64,000 nt of DNA from positions 7,866,485-7,930,484 of the forward strand of contig NC_061074.1 in NCBI RefSeq assembly GCF_021917145.1. The letters run 5' to 3'. Position numbers and translations under genes: made by a program. The notes under the pieces are model-generated. The model was not told the DNA's origin, did no database searches, and saw only the letters and a program-made list of their open reading frames with translations. Within the stretch, counting starts at the first letter, position 1, and every line of letters begins with the position of its first letter. Of the stretch, positions 36,648 through 49,061 are shown one piece after another. The stretch is from Hypomesus transpacificus (taxonomy: Eukaryota > Chordata > Actinopteri > Osmeriformes > Osmeridae).

Positions 36648-38700
36648 GGTTGCACACCTGACTTCCTTGGTGCCTAGCAACAGGAGCTCCGTTTTCCACC
36701 TTCTCTCTGTGGTAACCGTGACAACTCCTAATAACTAGCAGCACACGCACTGGACGATGAGTCAATAAATCAAGCGTGGTGGTGGAGGGGCGGAAAGTGC
36801 CGGCAAAGAGACAGAGAAATGAACCCTGCAGGTCTGCAATAAGTGGGAAGGACATACAGCAGGAGTTCCTCTCATAAACACAGATGATCAACAAGGATAT
36901 GATTGATTTTTTAAACACAATCTTTGAAAACAGTATTCATTGCTCTACCTTTCATTGAAAATTGTACATAAATGACATTCCTCGTTTTTTTTTTGCCGCG
37001 GCCAATCATTTGTGACCATCACCACAGAACAAACCAAATGAAGCTGTGCCTCTGCCCTGTGTACTGCGGGGTTCATCATCCGAGGACGGGAGTAGAGGCC
37101 CTGGTAGACAGCGATACTATGTGATTGAGAGACAAAGTTGCACAGAAGCTGAGCTGATCTCCTACTGTCTGTCTGTGTATGGCAGGACTCTGATACAGAC
37201 AGTGGGATCGCCTCTTTGCCAAGTGCCCGGACTCATGGCTAGATGTTTCTTGTCTCCAGCAACCACTGAAATTATGATTCACATTTTTAACTGTCTTATC
37301 AATAGCCGAGCACACTAGCGGAACTGTTTGACAATCATATTTACCTTGTTCGAAAACAATTGTATTGATTTTGTAGATAGATATGTCATATACCTGTTCT
37401 GTTTCAAGTCTTCCATTTGTTGTTTTTTATATATATATATATATTTCTTTTCTGTACAGCATATCGTGCTGTTTTACAGTATGAAGGATTTGTCACAAAA
37501 TGTTTGTAATTTCTTATGTAAACTGTGATTGAGACATTTGACAATCTTTGGAATACATTGAAGGATTATGAAATGTGACTAGACTTCCGCTATTTCAGAC
37601 CAAACCCTGTAAATATCTCCAGAAATGACCGACTGTTGTCAGAGCAGCCTACCACATCAGGGTGAAGTGCGATTACACCACAGCATGCACACAAGCTCGA
37701 GTACACCCACATCTCACACCTGTTTTACGCTTTTTCAAGGTATATAATTCAAAGTCTGCCCCGTTTCACAAACTACCTTCACCTTGTAAAATAACTGTCA
37801 CTTCGTCCTTGTGTGCCTTGAAACCCAGTCCTAATCCCATTTTGCAGGTCCGGACTACCGTCCCAGCAAGCCCTGCTCAGTTAAGATGAATTCCTCACAT
37901 CCCACATTCTCAATATCCTCAGAAGTCCAACATGTCAGAGTAAATATAAAAGATGAAATTGTGAAATAATTTGATTTCTTAATACTCTCATCATAAATGA
38001 TTGAAGGACCCCCCACCTGTCATAGTGAAAATATTTACAAGTATTTGTAAGAAAAACATTGATATTAGTCTGGAATCTTGTTAAGGGTTTAGAGAAGGAG
38101 GAGGACCATGTTGTGACAGCGGTTGCTCTAATCAGGCTGGATTCCATGGAGGTTGGGAAAGGTTTGGGAGAGAATCCCACAACCAGGGTTGGACACCCGA
38201 GCAAACAGTCTCAGAGACTCATTACGCAGCCTGGGTTTGCTTGGTTGTGGGATCAGGGTGTGGTGCTATGGGTACTAGACATTTCACATAAGACACTTTG
38301 TAACTGCATTGTCAGTAAATGTATTTGTCTTGAAGACGGATTGATTTAGCTTGATTGTCAAACATTCCAACTTAAGCTGTACCATCTTGCTTGTGTTCTT
38401 ATCACAGTTCAGGCTTATTTCAGACTCCTTTCCAATAGGTCATTATATTATTGTTGTTTTGTTATTATTTTTGTCAGTCTGTTATAAATATACCCACTGC
38501 TGACTGAATGGAGAACAGGCAGAACTTTCCAGAATTCATACTTCTAGAGGACCAGATGGCAGTGGATGTGATTTTCTCTTTGTGTATTATTTTTGTATAA
38601 AATGGAAATCAATCTTTTAAATCATTATTTATACTTTCTGAGAAAATGTTGATATTTCAAGTAAAGCTTTTTTCCAAAACAATGAAGTGTGGTCAAAACC
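36648..38700 (+). other. hnf1b: hnf1b 3'UTR and downstream flank
   Basis: A canonical AATAAA lies 117 bases after the stop (36764-36769). The following AT-rich 1.9 kb could be a longer 3'UTR, as seen for HNF1B in other vertebrates. A (TA)n tract is at about 37429-37444. The true end is not determinable. Confidence 0.5.
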
Positions 38701-39032
38701 TTTGTGTTGTTAGTGCTAGCATACAACATTTTAAATATTCTTTGTGAATGCAGTGTTTAACCTTTGCAATATCAGCCTCCTAACAATTCAAACACCTCTA
38801 AATTATCCTTGTGGTCCCTGAAGGTGAATTCCTCCTAACTCAAAACAAACCTTCTAATGTGATACAGGAAGTCCATAATGTAACCTTCAGACCTGACTAG
38901 TTCCTTATGACGAGTGTGACAGGAATGTACTTCTATTGACCAGATGACCACACACCCCTCCATGCCTTTCCATGGATGTTTATTTAGCCTATCTGATGGA
39001 CACACCGCATACCCAGGGGAACAAAGCATTGT

Positions 39033-39260
39033 GTGTGTGTGTATGAAATGGGACGAAAGGATAGGGAGAGAGACAGAATAAGTGTGTGTGTGTATGAAAT
39101 GGGACGAAAGGATAGGGAGAGAGACAGAATAAGTGTGTGTGTGTATGAAATGGGACGAAAGGATAGGGAGAGAGACAGAATAAGTGTGTGTGTGTATGAA
39201 ATGGGACGAAAGGATAGGGAGAGAGACAGAATAAGTGTGTGTGTGTGTGTGTGTGTGTGT
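39033..39260. repeat. 51-bp tandem repeat, four copies, plus (TG)n
   Basis: ATGAAATGGGACGAAAGG recurs at 39043, 39094, 39145 and 39196 in apparently identical 51-bp units, followed by a TG tract. The unit is a multiple of three, so a repeated 17-residue frame stays open by arithmetic only. Confidence 0.96.
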
Positions 39261-39642
39261 ATGAATGCGTGTTTGTGTGTGTTTACTTGTCAGATGGAAC
39301 CATGTACAACACGATGCACATAACCCTGAAAGTATAGTGAAAGTGTTTATGGCCCTCTACAAAGATTTGTGGTGTTGCTGTGTGATAAGAGAATATTTCC
39401 TTTGAAGTTTATGGATTTAAAGGTCTGTTTCTGTCATAAGTCACCTGGGCTGAGCAGGCAACAGTTGTTGCAACACAGTGTGTTTAAAATAAAGGTTTAT
39501 TGAACCCTCAGTGAGACATGTCAGACACCAGTACAGCTGAACAAATCAACATGGTGTCACAAAAGATGTAGAAGGCGAGGAAATTAAGATTGGAGTCATC
39601 TAGTCTAACTTTGATTAAAGAACTACCAGATGGGTCAAAGTT

Positions 39643-39827
39643 ACATTTGCATTTAGCAGACGCTCTTATCCAGAGCGACTTACAGTAAGTACAGGGATAT
39701 TCTTCCCGAGGCAAATAGGGTGAAATGCCTTGCCCAAGGACACAACGTCATTTGGCACGGCCGGGAATCTAACCATTAACCTTCTGATTAATAGCCAGAC
39801 TCCCTAACCGCTCAGCCATCTGACCCC
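39643..39827 (-). mobile_element. tRNA-derived SINE (minus orientation)
   Basis: Reverse copy of the window's SINE, with the tail complement TTTAGCAGACGCTCTTATCC first and the tRNA-like head last (CTCAGCCATCTGACCCC). Confidence 0.93.
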
Positions 39828-39965
39828 AAGTTGTGTTGTGTTGTAGGTTGTTCGGCACAGTTGGCAGGTGAAGTCACTGCTCATTATCTCTTAGGTTCAC
39901 GCAAGAATAGCTCAACATGTGTCCTAGAAAGAACATTGTGTATGACAACACATAATCATAACACA

Positions 39966-40164
39966 GGGAGTCAGATGGCTGAGCCGTGAAGGGAGTCGGG
40001 CTAGTAATCAGAAGGTTGCTGGATCGATTCCCAGCCGTGCCAAATGACGTTGTGTCCTTGGGCAAGGCACTTCACCCTACTTGCCTCGGGGGGAACGTCC
40101 CTGTACTTACTGTAAGTCGCTCTGGATAAGAGCGTCTGCTAAATGACTAAATGTAAATGTAAAT
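39966..40164 (+). mobile_element. tRNA-derived SINE (plus orientation)
   Basis: A full copy from GGGAGTCAGATGGCTGAG to the CTAAATGTAAATG tail. It lies 138 bases from an inverted copy, so a transcript crossing both could form a long duplex. Confidence 0.94.
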
Positions 40165-42461
40165 AATCCTGGTCAAATATGTTCACAATGTAAAAGGGAG
40201 GTTGTGTGAGTTTTGGTGCTTCGTCAGAATAATGCAGAAGTGAGGTTATATCATGAAGATGCATGAATCTATGATTATAACAACAGTCATTGCGATGTAA
40301 CTGGTAAATGACCTGGTAACACTTTGGCCCAGGCTCTCCAGGCTGGCCCTGCAGGACCTGGAAGACTGCCCCCGATAGCAATTGAAGGGAGACCCTGCTG
40401 AGGGTACCCTTGTAATCCAATGATGTTGCTCTGTTTGCTTATCAATGAGGCCTTTGATATTGGGCCCAGGGAGCCTCTAAAGATCTTACCTCTACTTTTT
40501 TACTACTGTTCTCTGAAAGAATCTGGAGTTGTGAAAGAAATACTGCTTAGCTCATTTGCATCTGTTTGGAAGCCATTTCACAGTGACACATAGTAGTTTA
40601 TTCCTCTAACATGTTTACTGGGTTGAAATCGATTGACATTTCAACCCTCAAACTACACAATTGTTGGTGTGGATCTTTGAATTATTAAATCAACAACAGT
40701 GTTTGCATTTTGACTGGGTAAAGAAAAGTCTAATTTGAAAAATTGGACTGGTTGGATAATCCTCCACATTCCTCAACCATCATGTCTGAATGATACCTTA
40801 ATTTTAGATATAAATTATATGTTACTGGGATTTTTATTCATGTTGTCGTTATGTGCCAATGTTTTATGTCTATTTGATTTTCATTCATCCACTTGACAAA
40901 TGGAGTAATATTAAATCCTTTTATAGCACTGACTTTGTCCCTTTTGTGTCCCTGTCTGTTGCGGCCAAGCCATTACAAGTTTATGACCCTCACAGATTTG
41001 TACTATTCATCCGATTGTTTGGCAACAAAAAGGAAAACAGAGAAAAGAGCCACTTATCAAGTATGATTTATGGATATCTAGCACTTCCACTGGCATGACA
41101 TGGACGACATTTTAATGACAATATGGGTATCGGTAGTTGTAAAACATTAGGGATTGAGATGGGGGTCAGGATTTGGTGTGAGGGAATGTTCCGCGTTAAT
41201 CCACTGTGATAGATGGACAGCAGTGTCAATCTCCAGTTCCAGAGGGACTTCCAGAGGTCAGTAAGAGGACCGAACGGGACACGCGGGCAACAGAGGGGAC
41301 TGACAAAGGGACAGAAAGTGGAAGCTGCAGGGTGAATGTGGCCGTGTGTTTAGCAGTCCGAGGAGAATGGGTACTACATCAACTCCAGCTGGGGCCCAAG
41401 GGGTTAATGGGTAAGGCTGCCCAGCAGGGGTCAGAGGTCAGGAGGCCACTCTGCCAGGACTAATTGGTTACTGCAAAAAGAGTTTGGGCCAACCTTCTAC
41501 GGAGAAACACATACACATGTATGGAGTTGCTTTGATAGAGGACTCCTCCATCAAAGCCCTTGATCTCAGAGAGGTCTTCTGTTGTGCCTGGGTTTAACAA
41601 TCGCCTCCCTTCACTGTACGTTGGCTTCATTACCACCAACAGTGTTTCTTGTGGTAAAGACCAGATAGGTGGGCTTTGATTTGAAAAGGCAGCTATCATA
41701 GCGGTTTTTGACCTCCCTTTAATCTGAGATTTTCACACTTTTAATCCACATTGAGTTATTTGACTGACTAAAGGGATAGCCAAAGATTAACGTCAAAAGA
41801 AGAGATGGTTTACTAATTGTGTCACTTTAATGGCTTCAGTGTACAAGTTTATTTACCAGTATACCATACTAAATGAAAAAGCAATTTGAGAGTTCAACAC
41901 AATGGGCTCAATTATCACATCCAACCAATACGAATAGTCCAGAACAAATCATAATTCAACACAGACATTGACAGATGTTTGTAATGGAAACATGGGTGAC
42001 ACAAAAGTCAGAAACTAAAAACACACAGAAAATACATACTAATACAAGAGTATTAATTCGTATTATTCAATGGGTCATAAATTATCCGAGGTGATAGATG
42101 ACTTTTGTAAATCCTAAATGAGTAGTCAAACGGAGTCTCCTTTCACTGCCCAGGGGAATCAATCTTACTAGCAGACCATCGGAGGAATAAGGCAGAATGA
42201 GAAAGAAGCTATTTGGCCATTGTTCCTAAATGGGAGTAAATGAGATGTGGGTCTTCTTGTCCTTTAACATAGGAGACTGATCATACCCAGTACAGAGGAA
42301 TCTTGACAGGTTGCTGTTGCCATGCTGACGCTGTCACTGACCTGGTGCTGAAGGGGTTAATGATTTATGGAAGGTGGTGGGATGCCCAGAGTGTCGACTT
42401 GGGTTAATGTTCACCTCTGTGCCTGGGCCACCTCTGGAGTCTACCCACCACCAGGCCAGGC
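40165..42461. other. Intergenic region between hnf1b and synrg
   Basis: No exon recognised. A minus-strand frame near 40340 contains a short collagen-like GQPGEPGPK, but it has no usable donor and no further Gly-X-Y repeats. Confidence 0.35.
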
Positions 42462-42560
42462 CCACCATCGGGGGACCTGGCCCACTCAGCGGGGGACCTG
42501 GCCCACTCAGCGGGGGACCTGGCCCAGCATCAGGGACCTGGCCCACTCAGCGGGCCCCCA
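42462..42560. repeat. 21-bp minisatellite, about four units
   Basis: GGGGACCTGGCCCACTCAGC-type units recur with 21-base spacing (about 42470, 42491 and 42512), with a degenerate fourth. Confidence 0.92.
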
Positions 42561-43790
42561 GCCAAACTCATCTCCCTCAGCAGGGTGGGAGACCCACGCT
42601 CTTCAAGACCCCTGAATGGATTCAAAGGGATCTGGAGGAGGGACTGGGAGACTGATGAGGGCTTCTGGCCATTTAGGAGCTGCAAAACTACATAACTTTT
42701 AATCTCACTAATAGATAGAACCGCTGAATTTGAAGAGTTACAGAACAATTGCTTCAGTGTACTGCTATTGCAGTAAAATGTATTCATTTAAATAATACTC
42801 ATTATAACGTTCCACACTGAAGACACATTTTTACTCTTCTAATTTTGTCATCCCTGTCCATGTAGCCTACTGGACGAATCGTTCACATTGAAAATGAAAT
42901 GTATGAATGCTGTGATTCCTGGTTGGTGGTCAAGACTCTAATGGTAATGAGTGCTGAATGTCTCACTTGATCAGATTTGGGATTGTGATGGGGTGCAGGA
43001 CAGTCCAGGTGATGGATAGTAGAGAGCCTGTCATACACTACCCTCATTAAGCTGTAAATCCTTCACAACACCACCCACTGAACAATAGGAGAAGGACTCA
43101 TCTTTGTAACTCCACCTTGTCACTGGCACAACAATGAAGCCGCCATGCTGAATCAGTATATGTGGGGTGCCACACAAAGGCCTCAGTACTTCTGTTGGCC
43201 TGTACAAATGACAGATCTACAGAGAAAATAAAATAATAAACAAAATAATAAAACAAACAATTACAAAACATTGATTTTGTTATTGTTTAATTAATGGGTA
43301 CACAGTATAATGGACAGTGAAGCCTAAATAATTTTAGGCATTGATTATATATATAATTTGATAATTGCTTCCAAAAGCATTGGCATTATTCATGTATTTG
43401 AGACAAATGTAAAATTAATTGTAATCCAGATTAATAAAGTAGTCAGTATATTGTAGGCCTAAGCGTGAGGGCAAAGTAAGACTACTGGCTGTGTAAAACT
43501 ATTAATCATGTACTGAAGCAACAATTACTTATAGTCGTCATTAACAAGATAACTGACGTGTACTACAAAGATTAAACATTTGTACTTTTACAACACACCC
43601 GGAAGAAAACACAACTGTGAGAGTTATAACAGTAGCCTGTATTTGGAAACTAAAGCCATATTGTTTGGTTTATTATTCTGCATTTGACGCAACATTAGAC
43701 TTATATTACAATGTGACGGATAACTGATGCTCCCAAAAAAGAAACCCAAATAGCTTAGCATTAAGGATAGTTTGTGCTTTATTTCGCAAA
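42561..43790. other. Upstream flank of synrg
   Basis: AT-rich, with no gene recognised. ddx52, which lies between HNF1B and SYNRG in human, is not seen here. Confidence 0.4.
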
Positions 43791-43794
43791 GCAC

Positions 43795-43897
43795 AACAGC
43801 GCCATCTTGTGGATGATAAATGGAGGGATCCGGAAGATTCTGAACACATCGTCATTACCGACGACATCTTTCTGTCACTGAACTGCTAGCTGTCGAG
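43795..43897 (+). promoter_or_regulatory. synrg: synrg core promoter / 5'UTR
   Basis: A YY1-type GCCATCTT at 43801-43808 and an ETS-type CCGGAA at 43830-43835 lie within 100 bases of the start codon, with no TATA box. YY1 and ETS sites typify TATA-less housekeeping promoters. Function here is inferred. Confidence 0.5.
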
Positions 43898-43932
43898 ATG
43901 GCTCTTCGGCCAGGATCTGGGGGAGGTGGCAG
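43898..43932 (+). CDS. synrg: synrg exon 1
   Basis: Encodes MALRPGSGGGG and two bases of the next codon. MALRPG is the family N terminus. The Gly-rich run is shorter than I recall for mammals. Confidence 0.93.
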
Positions 43933-46900
43933 GTATTTTAACAATTTTAACCAAACATTATTAAATCATTTACATGATTAAGTATACACTATACTCTCAG
44001 TGATGACTGCTGTTAACATTGATACGAGTTAAATCTGGCATAGCAAGGAAAATAAGTCAGTATGGCTAAGAGGGTGGTGACGAGATGGGTAGCTAGCTAG
44101 CTAGCTATATACTATAGCTAGCTGGCTTATCCTTGACCAGCTAGCTATCCAACACAACAGCTGGCTTTTGTTGTGTCAAGTAAATGTGTATACTGTACCA
44201 GGCAGTTTTACTTGATCCAGTGTGTGAGATTTGTCTTCACGCGACTGAAGAGCATGCTATTGGTTACAGTTGGCTAGATAGAATTAACTAGTTTAGCCGG
44301 ACATTTAACTCTATGTTAAACAGCCCCAAAGATGGATTAAAATAGGTACTGACAATCAGGCAGCCATGATGACATTGGCTAGCAATTATATTTCTATATT
44401 CTTTGTAATTTTTACATGGTCCTAACGTGTGATGGTATTATTTGAGCTTGTAATGAAGGAGCTAGCTCTAGCAAGGTAGCATGGCATTAGATCTGACGTT
44501 ACAATGGTCCAGATTTAGCTAATAGGAAGGTAGCTAAATGGCACAAAGAAATGAGATTTAAAGGATTGATATCATACTATTATATAACGTACGTAATATC
44601 ATTAACTAGTCAACGGTAATAGTTAAAAAAGTATTTAGCAGGGTGAATATTTAGCCAGCTATTCAACCGACACTGCCAATGGACAAGGCGCTTTAAACTA
44701 CGTCAAACTACGCCTTAATCACATATTAGAATAGGTGCACGCTTTAAAATAAATAATTAAGAGAGGGCACGTCAAGTAATCGTGGCTACTTGGCAAGCCA
44801 GCATGGATGCCTTCATTTGTTAAAGCAGGCTTGAATTACACTGATGCTCTCTGAACACTCCTTTCTTTAGTTTTTTCTTTAGTTTTTTTTTTATTTATCG
44901 GAGATCCAGTTGATGTCAAACTCCTGGTGACATTTTTTTTTAGGAGGGGGGGGGTGCTGTTCTCCAGTCAAACTGTTATGTTTAGTTAATTTTACCCTTC
45001 CTTCTTGTAGTCAGTGGATTGCACATATGGATGATGTTCTTTATTTGTATCCCCTTTTCCTGAGAACCAGTGTAGGAGTTTGTTTTAATATGTCAATTTT
45101 TCTTTATCTTGGAGGATACTTGAGTTCCACTTTAGCCTGTTGGCAACGCAGCCAGGCTTACTGTGAAGATGAAAAGAGCAGGCTTATGACTTTTTCATAA
45201 GCAATTCCTCAGCCTGAGCTGAGAGGTCTAAATAATGAATGTGTGACGGATCTGCTCCCCTGGACAAGCTTACCAGGTGATACTGATACTGCCAGTGAAA
45301 CCAAATACCCCAGTATTTTGGAAAGGGCTTTGCTCAAGCCACAGTAACACTGTAGCCAGTGTTGCTACTGTCTCAGAAACTGTGGTTTTCTGGTGAACAT
45401 ACATATTCCTCCTTGTTCTGAGATAATTGAGTTAGTCGTATGGCTGCGCAATACCTCCTTTGTTCAAAGTCTGACATGGGTATTTTTTTAACAGATCATT
45501 CTACGGCAGAACCTTGAGACTTATTAGATCACACAGCATATTAATCAGTGTGTTTGTGCACACGTGTGTGTGTGTGTGTGTGTGTGCTGGACATGCCTCT
45601 GATGACTGGCTCTGACACAACCTTCCTGGAAAAATAACAGACAGACAACATGGATATAGGCTCACTGAAACCCATGTCAGCATATCAGCCAGTAGGTCAT
45701 CCCTCCTCTGGCCCCCCTGCATTTGTCTGACCCACCAGGGCCTGGACACAGGGGCAAAGACAGGAGGGCAATAGCAACAGGTGTTGCAATGTTTTCTACT
45801 GCTTTTACTATTTAATGGAGCCTTGAATGTGGCATTACTCTTGATTAAAAGTGCCTGGACAGGTTTGGAGATGTGGTCTGTGTGACTATCAATCCAGCCC
45901 GGGCAAATTGTTATTTAATAGTTTCATAGTTAAGGAGTGTATTAATGTTTCAAAGCCAAGCTGCTTAGGGTAATCAGTCTCCATGACTTAGATGAATGGT
46001 TGGGGACTCTAATGTGCCAACCGGTCCTGCCATATTTGGATTTAAACATGGCCATTATTCATTTTGTCAACACTTGCATGACAGTATGAAATGTGTGAAG
46101 ATGTGTGAAGCATGGTTTACTTGAGGTCATATCTTTTAAGTTACCAAACTCACCATTGAATATAGCCCACCTTAACTCAATAAGTTAAGATGAAGCATCA
46201 AGGAGTTGTTGGAGAGGTCCATCAGTGTTGAGTGAGCAGTGTGTCTGTTTACTGAGTCTGTGGGAGAGAAAGATCCAAACATGAAACTCAGCTACACAGA
46301 ATGTAGAATTTCATTTGTACAATCTAGTAATTTTGATAGATCTGGAGGAAGAAAAATGTGGTGGTGGTTTGTTTCTGGTGAGGACCCCTGTTATATGGTT
46401 GCATAATGTTAATAAACTGCATGGCTGTCAAATTAGCTTAACAATTGTGGTTTTATCAGAGCAGAAACAGTGCGCTGAGCCTGTAGCTCCCAGCTGCTAA
46501 CACTGCTGATCCTAGCCTGGTTTAATCTGCACTGCTAATCCTGGGCTCAGCATTGGCCTGCATGGCTGCTCTGGTGCTCCTGTGAGAGCTAGCTGTCCAG
46601 CTGCTACTCTGGGGCTGAACAGGAGCGAGACCCAATCTTTCCAAGTCCCACCGGCCTTATAGGGCGTAGCTGGAATCCAATCAAAAGGCATCTGCATCTT
46701 CATCTGCGTAGTCTAATCGTCTAATATCCATGGTACGCAATGACAGGGGCGCAAAAGTCGTATTTTATTTTAAGTTGTGTTATTCAGCCATTAGGGAAAG
46801 GATTGCTTTAGATGGCTTTGAGTGTACCAGTACCATTTGGTAGGATTAGTGTTGGATTTGCTTGAAACTACGGAGCCCCGAAGAGACTGCAGATTGGAGA

Positions 46901-49030
46901 GGTAGCAAGCTGCATGTATAGGAGGATTAAAAAAAGCTGCACGCTGATGGCCTTGCACTGATGTGCCTGTGTTGAAGCCTTAGCCGAGGGGCTGACGCGG
47001 CGCGAAAGATGCCTCGCCTCTGCCGTCTCCTGTTGCTGCTCCGTGTGACCGGGGAGCCACAGGAGGAGCGGCCACAGACGTGGGGAGAGAAAGGAGCCGT
47101 CTGCGTCACCAGCTGCTTTGTGACCGCAGTCACGGCGGTCTGTTACCGCCATCACTGACGTGGCCCCGTCTCCCATGGATACGCTTTGTCGGTTGGTGAC
47201 GTGGATTCCTCGTCTGTTTCCATTTTTAACAGGGGGAGAAAAATCTTTTGAAATCCCATATGAAAGACCCAGTGAGGTGCCATGCCCCTTAAAATCGCAG
47301 TGTCTCGATAATATTATTTATAGGAAAACACAGTGGTAGCGTTCCATTAAGGCTGCTGTCAAAGAAGCTCATTGGCAGATCGATAAATGTTGCTCTGAGC
47401 AACAGCAAAGTGTTATTGAATCAATTCTTCTTCCTGCCTGTCAGATTTAGTGCTGGTGGTCAATGCAATATTTATTCATGTGTTCCCTGGAAAGCAGTGA
47501 GCTAGAACAATAAGGGGCTCACTGCAGTGTGATGCTGGAACAACACAGAAGTGTCAGGGAAGAAAAGTCCCAACTACCAGGCTAGTGTTCTAGGCTAGTG
47601 TTCTAGGCTAGTGTTCCAGGCTAGTGTTCTAGGCTAGTGTTCCAGGCTAGTGTTCCAGGCTAGTGTTCCAGGCTAGTGTTCTAGGCTAGTGTTCTAGGCT
47701 AGTGTTCTAGGCTAGTGTTCCAGGCTATTGTTCTAGGCTAGGTGGCAGGATTTGTACTACGGTAGGTACTGGGATAGGTACCCCGTATTGTAAGGGAACC
47801 ACATGAGGTGCTACTAGGCTAGGTAGGTTCCAGGGGAGGTGCTAGGTACCAGGTTAGGGTGCCAGGATACCGTAAAAATGCAGTATTATTAGGTGTATTA
47901 CCATTCATATTATTGCAATCGTTTGTCTTGAATGCTAATTAGCTCTGGGTGTGAAATTACAGACTAGTGACTACAGTGAAAATCAATGCTGTTGTATTGT
48001 TGAATATCTCACAATGGCATGCTGTTCCCCTGAGCTGGTATTATCAACCTGTGAATGATTTCCTAATGAATAACTTGATTCATACCAACAGGCTCACTGT
48101 GGCTGGGAGCCTGCCTGTTGAATGGCTTTGAGCTGACGGTGTCTCATTAGTTGTCTGGTGGTGACTTTCTCCTTTCTCCTTCTCTTCTGCAGTTTTATTT
48201 ATCCTGTCGGAGGGGGCCTGGGCCCACCACAAGGTGAGTCATCCCTCAGTCGACATCACATCTCTGGCAGCAGACCCCCAGGGGGGCTCCTTCCCCTCCG
48301 GCTATTCTGGTTCCCAGAGCCGTGTAGGACTCAGTGAGCAGTGCTTGTGTGTGACCCAAACCCTCCAGGGAGTAGATCATCTAGCGTAGGGCTCTCCAAC
48401 CCTGGGCCCTGAGAGATATCTTCCTGTAGGTTTGCTCTCAAACCCCTAATCTAGCCCAGTGGATTCTTGGGATTGGTTTGAGTGACGTGTTGAATCAGGT
48501 TTGTTACAACGGGGGTTGGAGCAAAAACACTTTCAAGATGGTAGTTCTCCATGAACAGGGTTGAAGACTTCTGATCTAGAGACTATAGATGATGAATTTG
48601 TCACCAGTAGTCGATACTACAGCTCAATGTCCGAGGGTCGCAGTCATCTCACATTACCATGGAAACATCTGCCGTGTATGTAATCAGTGAGGCGAGATGG
48701 GTCCACAATGGTGTAGCTCACAAGATTAAGTCACCCTACCCAACTCATGGCCCCTCCACAACAGGCCCGATGGTCGACTTGACAATGCCACTTCTCAAAC
48801 AGACACAAATGCTATTTGTGATGCGTTCCTCAGAAGGGGCCCATACTCCACTCCAATTGGCTCTGCTGGTGGTGACACACTTCAGAGGGAGTGACCAGAC
48901 GCCAGGCCTCTGAACGAGCCAGTTATTCAGCCTAGTTCTGTTCTAATCTGGGATCTCAATCAAGCAGGTCTGCGGCTCTGAGCTTTGGCTGGAAGACAGA
49001 GCATCTGTGAGAATACACACGCGCACACGC

Positions 49031-49061
<31 letters not shown>

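Noticed and set aside
39973..40045. tRNA-like sequences with A and B boxes
   Set aside because: They are the heads of SINE copies, each followed by the SINE tail, not free-standing tRNA genes.
40320..40400. Collagen-like GQPGEPGPK on the minus strand
   Set aside because: Only three Gly-X-Y triplets, no phase-compatible donor, no further collagen exons nearby.
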